In this document: positions 32,450-46,000 of the stretch, piece after piece
How positions within the stretch are numbered: position 1 is the first letter of the stretch
How the letters are laid out: each line of letters starts with the position of its first letter
Source: Onchidella celtica
Lineage: Eukaryota > Mollusca > Gastropoda > Systellommatophora > Onchidiidae
Length of the DNA stretch: 64,000 bases
NCBI GenBank assembly: GCA_963931925.1
Contig: OZ007570.1
Span: 58,172,321-58,236,320, forward strand
Direction: 5' to 3'
Position numbers and translations under genes: made by a program
Notes under the pieces: model-generated
What the model was told of the DNA's origin: nothing
Databases searched by the model: none
The model's input: the letters and a program-made list of their open reading frames with translations, nothing else

Positions 32450-32580
32450 TTTGGTCTCTTCACCTGTCAAGCAGGGGACAGTGGTTTCATTCTCAGTATG
32501 GTGGGTTTTTTCTTTTCTTATGTCTTTTTATCACCAATCAATCTGATTAAGGTTTTTTTAAAATCCAAGAACAATAATGG
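32450..32580 (+). mobile_element. tRNA-derived SINE, copy 2 (degraded)
   Basis: Weak B box GGTTTCATTCT (32483-32493). The body (TTTTTATCACCAATCAATCT, then AATCCAAGAACAATAAT) matches copies 1, 3 and 4. Confidence 0.5.
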
Positions 32581-32639
32581 GGAATACAAAATTATAAATC
32601 CAGTTTTTTTTTTTTGTAGATCTAGATCTAGAGTCTAGA

Positions 32640-32867
32640 TCTAAAGGCCTGCTGGAAGGCCTTCCCCCCGCCCGCGCTACTTACCAAAAAGTTCACAAAC
32701 ATTTAATAATTATGATGAAGACCTCCCCTAACCCGCGCTTTCGTTCTTTCTTTCTCCTTTCTTTGTCCCATACAAATAGCCTACTAAACCCAACCTTTTG
32801 ATAAGCCCACTCAAAAGTCCCCTCTTTAGTGTGTTTTCTTGACTGGCGCGGATGGGCGGAGGACCTC
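32640..32867. other. Unassigned upstream region
   Basis: Holds the candidate ORC3 exon 1 on the minus strand (32685-32702), otherwise nothing recognised. Confidence 0.3.
32685..32702 (-). CDS. Candidate ORC3 first coding exon
   Basis: On the minus strand an ATG at 32702 gives six codons ending in a very strong donor, TTG|GTAAGTAG, in phase 0. That is the phase required by the large exon at 30233. Vertebrate ORC3 likewise has only a handful of residues before GCF. The peptide itself is not conserved, so this rests on splice context alone. Confidence 0.25.
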
Positions 32868-32965
32868 CCGGCCTACCTGCGGATAAACCAGAGCTTTATC
32901 TGCTGATTATGTTGCCGCCCAGGCTGTATCTGCTGATAATGTTGGCCGATAATGGCAGCCTTAAA
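32868..32965 (-). repeat. Minisatellite-like GATAA units (left copy)
   Basis: Repeats of a unit resembling TCTGCTGATAATGTTGCC and GTTGGCCGATAATGGC. The same unit appears in the opposite orientation at 34245-34435, so it continues the inverted symmetry around POLRMT exon 1. Confidence 0.5.
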
Positions 32966-33904
32966 TCATCTATGCTATGGTTGTGGATACTAAGTAGCCT
33001 AGGCCTAAGCCTAATGAAAATGCCCTTGAGACAATTTTGGGGGGGGGGGGGGCTAAACTAAACTGCACTTTTACCCTAATCTATCCGTAAACCAATCACT
33101 AGAATAATACTGTTCTACCTTTATGGCTTTAACTCGAAATCTCAAGATGTTTCTATTCAAGCCTAATGATCTAGAATAGATCTTTTCCATATCAAGTCTA
33201 ATGATCTAGAATAGATCTAGAATCCATCTCCATCCCTGTCCCTAGCTAGGCTACCCTTCAATAATATGATAATATGAAGTAGGCCTAGATCTAGATGCTT
33301 AATATTCTAGATCTAGGCCTATAAAGAATTGTGATTTTTCGAAGTAGATCTAGATGGTTGGAGCATATGGAACTCTTTTCCAATGTTTCAATAATTTAAG
33401 TCTAGCAAACCTTTGAAACCGACGTGGCAGTATCAGACGACATTTTTGTTCTTGATGCGCGTCAATCTCACATGCACGTTTCAATTTTTGATCATTGAGC
33501 ACACACCGCGGGAAATATGGACTTATTTTAACATTTTTCGCAAGAAAGTAATTTAGTGTTATAGGAGTTATTTCTCTTGTTACACCCAGATTAAACTGTA
33601 AACTTTTGTTATACCAGATAGGCTAAGTCTTTTTTTAATGAAAAAAATAAAAATTCTTTGGGCAAAGCTTGGATCAATTGTTAAAATCAATGCAGTTTTC
33701 TTTCAAGAACTACTTTATTTTATTTTCTAATACCCACCGGATAAATAATCTAAAAATGAAAATCAAAACTTTTATTTTTCTCGTGTGACCTGACAAATAA
33801 ATCTGGCACAATAACAATATGAGGTGTGAAGGTCGCTTTTGATAAACAGCATGGTTCTATAGTTCTATAATAAAAGGTGAAAGCAAAGTTATTGCAGAAA
33901 AACG
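32966..33904. other. Upstream and 5' flank of POLRMT
   Basis: A G run at 33042-33053, clusters of AGATCTAGA text (33170-33360) and AT-rich DNA up to the ATG. A promoter for POLRMT should lie here, but no TATA, initiator or known site can be claimed. Confidence 0.4.
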
Positions 33905-34046
33905 ATGTCGTTGGCTCGGTTCACTCTCTGTCGTCAATTCTTAATGAGTCGGAAAGGTATGCAAACTTTGTCAACAGTGCGCACAACAGTGTCAAAGCAG
34001 TCACGACTGGAGATGGATGTGCCCAAATTACTTACTAGAAACGCAG
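33905..34046 (+). CDS. POLRMT: POLRMT exon 1 (mitochondrial presequence)
   Basis: The ATG at 33905 opens [20 protein letters not shown], rich in Arg/Ser/Leu and free of acidic residues until about position 36, as expected for a matrix-targeting signal. Donor GCAG|GTAAGA, phase 1, fits exon 2. It sits in the centre of the inverted repeat 31690-35638. Confidence 0.8.
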
Positions 34047-37000
34047 GTAAGATCTTACCTAATGACGAAAAGGAATGTCAAATCGAAACAAACCTGTTCT
34101 CGATAATCAATTATTCCAGACACATGCTAAGATTTCGTTAAAGAGGAACATCAATTACTGAAATGTATGGCGCGAGAATGTTCACGAAAATTGGGCCTCA
34201 GACCGGAATTAGTATTGGTATAAAGAGTTGAGGCATTTTATTTAGGGCTGCCCTTATCCGCAAACATTATTGGTGGATACCGCTGATAACGTCGGCGGAT
34301 ACTGCCCAGGTTTATCCGCCAACATTATCGGCTGATACTTGGGTTTATCCGGCAACACTATTGGCAGATCTTGGGCAGCCAACGGTATGGGCAGATAAAG
34401 CTCGGGTTTATCTGCAGGTATTGGATTGGTGTTGGCTAATCTATATAAAAAAACAGCAAGGAAAAAAAATTCACTGCTGCGAGAAAGAAATGCCCAGACC
34501 TGAAAAAATTACATGTGAAAGATAGTTCTTTTTGCTACTATGTCTATTCCTTTGACATGGAAGCGAAGTATCGTAATTTTGTAATAAATGAAAATAGGCC
34601 TAAAAATATCGGATAATGCTTTCTCCTCAACAATGGTGGCCTCCCTCCTGCCTTTGTTTTGGTTCGACTTTAAACTGCCGGGTTGCGTTTCAAAGTTTGA
34701 AGGCATGAGTTTCTGTGCCGTCTGCCGTATGCACGGGCCATGCGGGTGTTACTGTGCCAGTTGTGAGTTGTTTTCTATCTAGATCTAGATCTACATAATC
34801 CGTGTGCCGACTGTGCGTGTTGTTTTCTACCTTGATCTACATAGTCTGTGCGCCGACTGAGTAACTAGGTCGAGATCTAGATCTAGATCATTATAATATA
34901 AGTAATAAAGATATTTCTCCCGGGCAGGGCCGGGTAACTCAGCTAGTGACAAAAAAAACAACAAACAAACAAGCAAACTGGATTTATTCCTAATGTTGTT
35001 GGATTAAAAAAAATAACCAAACGATTGATAACTGATAAAAAGACTTCTATAAGAAAAGAAGAAAAAATCCTACCCAGCTGAGTATCGAACCACTGTCCAC
35101 CAATTGACAGATGAAGATACAAAAAAAATAATAAATTTTTCCGTTATTGTTCTTGGATTAAAAAAAAAAAAAGATTGATTCCTAATATTACTAATAAAAG
35201 GACTTTTATAAAAAACAAAACAAAAAAAACTGCCTTGCTGAGAATCGAACCACGGCTCCCTGACTGACTGGTAGAGATGCAAACCACTATGCTACTGATG
35301 ACCCTGAGTAATTGTGAGGGAAGTCTTACTAAATAAGCATGTCCAAACCAAGAAACCCATATCTGCAGATTAGACCTGAACTTTCGTATGTATCCATTTA
35401 ATCAATAAAATTCCATTTCTATTAAAAAAAGCCTCTCCAATTGCAATACCGTTTTCAACACTTGCCCAATACGAACATTGATCGCATCAGGCTGAATGGA
35501 ACAAGAGAGGAAGTCGGAGAATGGGTTCGAATCAGGGGAGTTGACTTGCAAATACAGAATTTATGTTGGCGGATTAAAAAAAAATCCTAGGGGAAATTTT
35601 ATCCGACAGCATCGATGGATTATAAACACTTCGTTTATTTAGAAATGGATCCTGAAAAGTGTTAATGGAAGCTGGATCTAGATCTAGGATATTATAAAGA
35701 GCTGCAATCTGCATCTAGATCTAGATCGCTATAGGTCTGGATCTTAACGTTGTCGGTCCACGCTGTGTTTGACTTTGATTGGGGAGGCCGGCTTTTGGAA
35801 GTACTTCGAGACAGGGGCGGTTTGGTGTAATTGAAAAGTGTTTTCATTACATCACTTGCTAGGATTAGTAGGAATTAAATGTTTTCTCAACACATAGGCC
35901 CATTTCTTTTCCTGTGTGTAGGCCTGGACATCTGTATTCTGGAAATTTTCATCTGAAGAAACCCTAACAATGTTAACTGGTTAGTCTTTGGCTGTTAAGA
36001 CCTTTTCTTTTTAAGATATTTTACTTTATTGCCAAGTTTCAATATCAGTTGAATGATGATACTTGTATAGCTTTGCCCTTTTTTTCTTCGCCTGTAGCCT
36101 AATTACAATTTATGATATTTTTCAATGCAGGTTGTACTGACACATGCTACTATTCCACTTCTGCAAAGCCGCACATGACACCATCATTACACAAGTGGAA
36201 AAAGAAAAAGAGAAAGAGCAAAGCTCAGCAGAAGAAGGCACTAGACAAACTGCAAGAGGATTTAGTTAAATGTGAGAGTGCTCACTTTATTTCGTGGGTA
36301 TAGAGCAAAATTGCTGTATCTCCAGTGATATGAATAATGGGAGCTTACTCGGAAATACCACAATATTGGTCTCAATGATTGCATTTTTAAGGGAGATACA
36401 ACAGTACTTGGAACTGGTTAAAGATAGCGGAATAACGAAAAAATTGCAAGAAGCAGTTTGCCATTATTACAGTATTGCCATTATTTTATGAACCCCAATT
36501 CATATCACTGGAGATCTACAATTTTGCTCTATACCCGCGATTTATTTGTTCAGACTTTATTTTCAGATGTCTAGACCTATTGGAATTTCAGTTTGTTTTT
36601 GCTTTTTACTTTTGTAACTGTTAAAAACACTTTCAAATGTGAATTAGTATGTAATGATGTGTTACAATTTGTACACATTTACTGAAATTTCTTATTTTTA
36701 GAATTCCAAGAGAAGAAATCTTTGAGAAAAAAAAAAAAGTTTTGTTTGCATGCATTTATCCAGCGATTTATGCAGTGTGAACCCTCAGCGCATGTGGTTT
36801 TATAATTTTGCTTGTTGGCACAGAGAATGGTGAGACATAATGTGATGACAATTTGTTTTTGTTATATTGGTGAAATCTTGGTATTATAGCAACTTAAAAG
36901 TAGATTTTAACAATTCTTATTTCAGTACTGACTAAAAGGGCTGTTGAGTTGGTCAAGAACAAATCGATCCTTGGATCACAGCGAGAGATTGTCACAACGC

Positions 37001-40000
37001 ATAATTTCACCACTTTCCATGACAGAGGAAATGCAGATTTTCAAGGCTGGATTCCTCTTGACCCAGTGGAAAGATCACAGCTAATCAGTGAGTTGGGGAG
37101 TTTATCAAGGAAGATCCAAAATTCCCAAGGAAAGAGTAGAAACGATGTATTAAAATCAGTGCCAGCACTGGGAATGGAATCAAGTGTTGATTTCGAACAA
37201 ATGGCAAATATTGATCAAGATGCTCACAAAAGCTTCATCAAACCATTCACATATTCAGACTTATTTCATGAGCAAGAGATGTACTCTAAGGGGGCCAGTC
37301 CACAAAAGGAAACACCAAATTTCCGAAGAGATCTGGAGAAATTCAAGTCTGAGTTGGAGAAAACTAAGAGATTATTTGCTGCCAACAGCACCCTAGTGGT
37401 CCACAACTGGGATGTCGATACTCAGGATGGACCTGCTGCAACGCAGACCATAAACAGTACAGAACATGCACACATACAGAAAGCAAAGGCACAAGTTCAT
37501 GATTCTAGTCATCAACAGGAATCACTAAGACATTTAGCTCATAAACAAGAACTCAATGATTCAGGTGTTAATTATGACAATCATGCAAACCTACAGAAAG
37601 ATGGACTTCCATCAGAATGGGACCAAGAGGACATTGATGCAATAAAATGGGCTGACAGTGCCAGAGACAGAAGACTGAGTGATTTTCATGAAAGCCAATT
37701 GGAATTTAAACCAAATTTTGGTGAAAGTGTCTTGCCTCAGGATTTTGTGGATGAATTTAATGCAGAAATTTTAACAGTGGCACATCAATTTGGAGACACA
37801 TATAGTGCTCCAGATTTGAGCCAGGAGAGCAGAGGAGAGCCAATCTGTCAGCAACCTTCGACTGCAGCATTAAAACATTCAAGGAAAAGTCAAGCGTCTG
37901 TGAAAAGTAAAAGTCCAGATGCTAGTGTTCAGAAATTAAAGAAGGGACAGAAAGATAAGAAGCATCACAAACACTCTAAAGAAAGACATCTTCATTTGAA
38001 TGTGAACAGGGAGCTGCAAGACCTCAATAATAAATCATTTGTGGAAGCTTGCTGTTTTACAGGAGAGGTAAGTTCCATTTCTGTGGATCGCATGAGAATA
38101 TCCAAATCTATCTACCTACTGACCAATCAACCTACCTATCTACTTAGCTACCAACCTACTTTCCTGGTATCTACCCATCTGCCTTTCCAACCTATCTACA
38201 TGTTCAGAAGGGTGAAGTAAAAAAAAAAATGTTTTTCTGAGGAACCAAGTTTGTTGTGCTGCTGAATTTTAAGAAAAAAAAAACGAATGTTGGCATGTTT
38301 CCAGTTTCAAACTCAAACTATAACATTTAAAAATATACATGTATAAATTCGAAAATATTACCAATATCATGCCTATTCTTATTTTTATTTTTTCTTGTAG
38401 CTGATTCTTTTCCTAACGTAGATAGAGGAAAAGCAAGAAAACATATGTTAATCATGGTGAACATTGCTTTTTCCTAAGTTGACCAGATTACTATTATTCT
38501 TTACACTAAGTAAAGTGATGAATAACTCCACAGTTTGATATTATCTAGTACCTAAATAAAGCAATGTTTTGTTTTCATTTGGTTTATGTGTTTGCTCTAC
38601 TTCATCAGGAGAGGCTAGCTATAAGAAATCTCCAGTATCAGACCGCAAAACACAGGATCAGCTGCATTGAAGAGTTTGATAAACTGGTTAGAACTCTGGC
38701 TAAAAAGGTATAGTTTCATTTTATTGAAAAAGAGCTAAATTTAAAGTGACATCTTGTCTTTAATTTAAATGTTGTGAAACGTGTGACTAATTTTTGCATT
38801 CCAAACCTTTGCAGTTGAAAATATATCCTTGTTTGTAAAGAAATTGATGTCTATTTACAAATTTCCATTATGATGGGGAAAGAATACTTGTTTTTCAGTC
38901 TTCAGACTTGACTTTACTTCTAAGATATTTTAGACAACGTGCCATTAAGGAGGTAGCAGTTACTGGTTTCAGAAGAGGAGGGGGTAAATTTTACAGGCGA
39001 CTATGTGCTTTATGAACCACTGTAATGGAATTCATTTATGTGAACGTGTCCAATTCCATGACATTGCAAATCCTATTGGACAAGGGATGATTATTTTGAG
39101 ATTATAAAGTTGACACATCTCTGTTTGGGATGGATTGATATTTTTCTTAGGTATTTTAATCTTGGTCAATGCCTTCATTTTTGTGCTTTCATGTGTAGCT
39201 ATTTTGCAAGAAATTTTTAATTGCAGTCAAAGTATATGAAGCTGTTGGCTGACTGAAAATGGATGTATTGTTTACTATTTTACGTAAAGACCTATTTGAT
39301 TGAACAGTCATTTTTTTCATGGTTTTGGTGTGTAAAATGGTTCATCAGGATGATGAAATATTTGTCTTATAGTATCGGTTGCTTAGATTTTTTGTTGCAG
39401 GAACAGAATTACAAGTTTGTTTTTGGTGTTTATGATGCAGTGTTGGGTTTGATCTCAAGCACATGAAATATCAATGCAGTTTGAGCCTAAATCTGACTTA
39501 ACCCATTATGTAAGCTCAGTGATGATATGCTTTTGCTTCAGAAGAGTCTCTTATTTTAAAGAGAATAAATTCAGGATTGCAATTATTTTGTTCAAAACAA
39601 TCCATTTTAAAGTACTGTAACAGCTGTACTGCTAAGTTATTCCAGAGGAGTGTCAGGTTGCCTTTTGTCCTCTTTTGTTTGTAAGGAGGTGTCTCAAAGT
39701 AACTTAGCAGAAGTTATATTTGCATTGCATAATACCACATACACACATTATCTTGAGGTGCTCTCCAGAATTTTTTGGATATTATTTGGAATATTTATCT
39801 ATTTATTATTCCTTCTGTTTTCTTACATTTTCTCTCAGAGGGATCTCGATACAATAAAGACATTATTTTCAATGATGAGACAGCAGGAAATAACACCAAC
39901 TCTTCAGACATATGCAGGCTGCTTGGAGTGTCTTGGCCGCATGGCAGATGCAGATATTTCTACATGTGAAAAGATTATTGCAGATATTGCTAGATCAGTA

Positions 40001-43000
40001 AGATGTTCTTTTGTGTCCATTCATGTACTGAAAGTCATAGTGGTATCACTAAAATGCACAAGTGTGAAGGGCCAGATTTTACAGGAGAGAAAAAAAAAGT
40101 TATTTAAACTGTATTCTTTTGACATAAGTGAAATACTCTTTATGAACATTTGGATTGTTTATTTTATTCTCCCTGTATCAACAGAAGATATAAAATTCCT
40201 ATCGGGGGTTCATGGAATATTTGGTAAAAAAGAGTTGACATCTGTGTTTGTGTGAATTAAATTATGTGTGTTGTTTCATGATAGGGCCAGCAACAGATCT
40301 TCATAGTGCTGCTAATAATCTGATACTCTTTAGATAGTACAAATTAATTGGTATGCATAGTGAAAAAAATCTGTTTTATTCTGACAGCATGATATAAACT
40401 GATAATCATGTATTCCTTTATCAGGTGCTTTGTTAGTCAACTGTACTTGGAATTTTCTTGGACAAAATAGCAGATACATAAATGATATTAAAACAAAAAA
40501 TAACAATTAATTTCTAATAATAATTAGGCAGTATCATACAAGTTGTGTAGGAACATATGCAAAAAAATTCTTAAAGTGTGTAAATAAATGAATGAATACA
40601 TTATCATCGATGAAAGTCACATTAGTTTTGATCTATACATCATTTGCTTTAGTGACTGCATCTGTTTATTTTCCTCCAGGGTCTGAATTTACAAGAAATT
40701 GCTAATACCTGCAGCTTTGAAGGTGATGAATGGGATTATGTGCTTAAGGTTAGCAACCTCATTTTCTAGTTTCTTTCTTCACAGTAAAGATATGATTTTG
40801 TTTTCATAAATTTAAATGTTACTGATGGTGTGATGTTATTTTGACCAAATTTTTTCAGTTGTTTCTGAATGTCTTTGGAAAAAAAAAAAAAAAAAAAGTA
40901 GACATGACTTTTGTGCTGTCTCTTTGTTTGTCACAAATGGTGACAAGATACCTTCATTTTAGTATGTCTTTGGTTGACATAAACATTACTTCGGTCAATA
41001 TATGACTTATACTTTTGTAGTGCTTTCAGTTTCAACAAGAATTTTTGGGGGAGAGGGTTATGTATTGTTCTTTTCTTGGAAGTCCAGAAACTGTTTTCAA
41101 ATCTGCATGCTTACTTTTATTACAGGCAGTTCGGTCAGTTGATCCAGACTTTACACCTGATGCGGCAAGCCTGATTAGTCCCTATGATAACATCCTTTTG
41201 ACATCTCTTAATAGTCCAGATGAACAGGTTTGTAAATATCAGGTGTACAGTGTGCTGCAAATATTTGGTAATATCTGTCAGATAGAATGTGTGACATCAA
41301 GGTTGTTTAGTGATCCTTGATTAAAAAAAATATATAAAAAAATCAAATGATTTTGTCGAATGGACTGCATGTATTTGATTGTCGTAGATTCCATCCAGTA
41401 GTTCATTCTACTGCAAGTATAAGTATGTTATGCAATGCTTATCAAAAGCTTTTACCTGAGAAGTTTTTCTTTTTTCGTTTGTTTGGCTGGTAACACTCCT
41501 GAGTTACGAAAAAGCAACAATATAAAAAGCCTTTTACTTACAGAAAAGTAGTGTGCCGGTTCATTGATTTATAAGTTGAGTGTAACTGGTTTTCATCAGT
41601 ATCTTGCTAAGTTTCACTGTAGATACAGCCTGCTGAGAGTGAGACATAAAGGCCCATTTTAGAATGGGGTTTTTCTCCTCAAAATTTAAAGGCTGGAGGA
41701 GAACACAAGAAGAAAAAAGTCCAGAGAAGCTGTGATTGATGCACCTGTTTCAATGCTCATTTAAAAAAGGAAAAAAATCCTTTCTCTTCTCAGTTAATCT
41801 TTACACATAGAACTGTTTTTGTTGCATTGTATTGGACTATGCAGAGAAAATTACATGGATAAATTTGGCTATATATTTATATTTACATGACATTTCCAGG
41901 CTGTGGAGAAGAACCAGTATGCTTTGGATCTGAACAAACAGACCTTGCTGAATAGGGCAGCTGCACAGCTTGAGATGGAAAAACAAGGGAAAGTTGTAGT
42001 GGAGTCAATTTCAACTACAGCTCACAGATCTTCAGATAAGAGTTTGGTGAGTGAACATCTGAGGACTGTTCAGTTTTGGATTATGTGTGACTCTGAAGAA
42101 ATCAAATTAAGAAGGATACCACTCTTTCATGGATCCACATGAAACTATCTTCATGAAACTCTATTGTGAAATGAAAAGAAACTGCAGATTGTGGCAGAGA
42201 GAAAGAAAATGAGCCCTTATTAATATATTATTCAAAATTGGCTAACTGCTGAGAGTAAAGTTAGAGAAAACATTGCCTGCGATCGTACACATTGCTGCTC
42301 CCTAGCCACTGTTGCTTCTCAGTGTGAATTTGTCAGGTATCATTTCTTCAAAGAACTCTTCACTTTATGACATACATTAATTGTCCATGGCAATGTATAC
42401 TGTGTAAATTTGAACTTTCACAAAAAACTTGTCTCCTTGATGCTTTTTTTTGTTTGTTTTGAGCATGTAAGATCTGGTGTTTTTTTTCCCATAACATAGC
42501 TAAGATTGAAAACTTACATGAATAAATGCTTGGACAGAGTGTATATTGAATTGGAGAACGAGAAATAAATTTACATATTTGAGAAAAGAGCTCGAGATTC
42601 AGCTACTGTATAAGATAAATTTTCATGTGTTGATCCAATCCTTGTTGAGGTAATGTAAATTTTATGTTTTCAGAAAGAACTTCGAGAACGGGTACTTACT
42701 GAGTGGAGGAGAGTGCTGCTCCAGTCATTTGAACAAAAATTGGCAGTGTGTGCAAACAAGGCTAAAGGTCAGTTTTATCTTATTGTATCTTGTATTTAAA
42801 ATACTGCCTTTGTGTGATGAGTTGCCGCCATCAATTTATGGGAGTTTTGTATCGTGCGATAAACAGCAAAACTGGATGTTCGAAACTCACTGATAGTCAC
42901 AAATCTATTGATGTTGTATCTTAAAACCAATTAGAATTAATTTAAGCATCTTTGAAATGGTGCATTGGTGAAGTTATACATTGTACACACTGTTGAATTT

Positions 43001-46000
43001 CAGAGCATGATGGAATGAAATATGTGTCAAGTATCCTCATGTAATACAGTGAAGGGAAGCAGCCTTTTTTTTTTTCTTCTGAATTACGCATGGCCCAAAC
43101 TGGAATTTCAGAACTGGATTTAAGAAAATGTGTCGCAAATCTACAGACGAGAAGCAGAATTAAATGCTAGGTGGTATATGCCCTTGTCTGTGGAATTTCA
43201 GAATTTGACTACGAGTATGAGAGATGTACAAAATATTTGCAAATGATGTGCAGAAGGGAAGTAGTGATTGTCTTATATATTTTTTGTTTTAGCTTTTTTG
43301 TCATCTGATTTCTTCTTCTGTTTTCATGTTTCCTTGCCTCAAATTAAATACTGGCCTATGAATTTCAGATAATGTCAGCATGACACTGTCTCCATACCTG
43401 AAGCTGTTCCCACCAGAAAAATATGTGGATATTATATTTCAGGTGAGTTGGGCTGTGCACACATATTCACAAGTTGCTCATCCACGGGGCTCAGCTAAAT
43501 TAAACACAACTTAGGCTACTGCCATGGGCCATATTTCAAGGGAATTTTAGCACAAAACAAAAGTTACAAACAGCTGGGTTTTTGGAGTCTTTATGCTCTT
43601 ATCAACCAATAACATTTTCCGATAATGTTTAAACTTGAAGAAATTCAACAATCTAAATTAGAATTCGTATTTTGAAATGTTCCTAGACTACTAAAAGTCA
43701 TGCGGTATTAGTTCATTTCACTGCCTAGTTCATAATACTTAATATCCTCAGTGCTTGCAAGAGCTTTTCACGTCATCAGAAGGTTACAGTGCTTCTCAGC
43801 CTATGATTCGCCTTTTCTTGGGTCGGGCTGTCAACAGGAAGTACGACACTGAAGTGAAGATTGCTGCAGGAATGGATAAAAAGGTGAACTGGGGGGGGGG
43901 GGGCAGATGAGTGGGCTCCCAATTATTCTGTCTTTGTTACCTCTTTTCCGCCTCTCCTTTATTGTGATTACAACTGAAAGTCTATGGACTATTATGTTAT
44001 GCCTCAGTCCTCCTGGACTCCATAGTAAACTGTATTGTTGTATATGTAAGGATAGGACTGTTATATCATGTTTAAGTCCACCTGAAGTCCATATAGTAAA
44101 TTGTTTACAGTAATGTTCATAAGGATCACGAAGTAAAAAAAAAAAAGGTAACTTTTGAGGGAGTGTGATTGCGGGAGGTCGTCACAGGAAAAGAATCCGT
44201 TTCAAACAAGTGTTTCAACCCTTGACTTCCTTCAATTATAGATTCTGTGTATACCCCATTCCATGCAAGGCACATTAACCCAGGAAGTTGTTATTAGAGA
44301 AATTCACCAAGAAAGCTGAAATTTTCAGAGTCAGAGTGCGAACCGAGGAACACTTTTTGCTCCAGTATATCAGTTTAAGCTTTTTTGTAACCCAGGCTGG
44401 ATGTAGGACTAGGCCCTTCAGTTGATGGTTTGATGTCCAGCTGCACTGTAATTTGTACGTGTTTGCATATATGTATTTGGGAGTTTAATTGATTATCATG
44501 TCTTTCAGATTACTACCCATTCAACCATTAGAGATGAGAGAGTATGCATGTACATGTATTTCTGTTGCCTAGTTTTATTAACTAGTTTAATGAGTTATTT
44601 TGGTCTGCAAATCAAATATATAAAGTCAGTGATTTTTTTATGAGTGTCAATTACATAATACATTCATAATTGTTTATGCTCCTGTTGCCCATTTTATAAA
44701 ACTGTTTGGCCCTCTGTTGTTTGTTTATGGACTTCCTAGAAACAGTCTTGTTTCCTTAGCTAAAGTAGCCCATTTGTATTTGATTTGTTCATTTTGGTAA
44801 AGTTGTTCAAAAATTGTTTCACTTTCCAGGTTTTTAACGATGATTATGACTGAAAGTTGTTAAAGTTTAGCATAGCTTATTTTACTTTCATTAAAAAAAA
44901 ATTTATTGTATAGTTTTATTTTCTGTTGTTACTAACCTGGGGCCTTGTCAAATACAACCCCACAGCTTTTCCTTTCACAGGCGTTCCATTTGGTGCAGTT
45001 TCTCTTCCAAGCTAAGGGCATAGGTTTAGGCTCTTGACATATTACCACTGCTCTATGATTATGGCATATGTCAGACTTACGCCAAAAGGCAGCTGATGGT
45101 TCATTGCATTACTGAGCATGAGAGTTACTTTTTTAGTAGATAAAATCATAATGATTTAAGTCACCAAATGACAGGAAAAGAAACAATTTTTTCTCAATAT
45201 CTCAAAAGTGTCAAAAATGACTTAAGCCATTAATGCAGAGCAGTGATGATGTAATTGAAAATGTCTATTTGCCTTTGCAGCTTACTGAAACCTTTTGCAA
45301 AATTAGAACTACTTGTAATAGTCTAAGATTTCCCTAGAGATAAACATTTTAATTCTGTATTTAGTTTCAAGTATTTACAATTTGACCAGCAAATTTTTAT
45401 CAAATGTTATTTATATTTGGCAGATTTTGCAGTTGTATGATAAATATGTGGATGATTATCTGAGTGAAGACAAGCCATTGGACAATCACAGATATATGTG
45501 GCTCAGGGCTATGAGCCAGTATTATGATACCGTGAACATGGTATGTAACAATGTGTTAAGTCGAGAAAAGAATAATGTACAAATTGTCATCCATTTGTCA
45601 CAAATGTGTCAATAATACTGCTCCATCGTACCTAGTTGATTTAACTGATTACTATGTTCCATCTCGTCAACTAAGATCATCATCTGACACTACAAAATTG
45701 AAAGTACCTAAAATGAATCTGTCCACTGTAGGAGAAAAGTCCTTTTCATTTCTTGGCCCTACCATCTGGAACACTCTTCCAAAGACAACCAGGGAAATTA
45801 ATGACATTGGTTCTTTCAAACGCCATCTGAAGACCCATTTCTTTCAGACAAACTAGGCTAGGTGTTTTTCGGCAGCAACAATAGTAAATATTTTTGAATT
45901 TCTTTTGTGTATGCGTGTGTGTGTGTGTGTGTAAGAGTTTGTTAAAGCGCCCAGAGCTTGTCATCGACGGGGTTGGGCGCTATATAAATGCAATATATTA

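Noticed and set aside
34588..34782. ORF in POLRMT intron 1 as an extra exon
   Set aside because: Exon 1 to exon 2 already joins in phase, and no acceptor/donor pair keeps the frame through this ORF.
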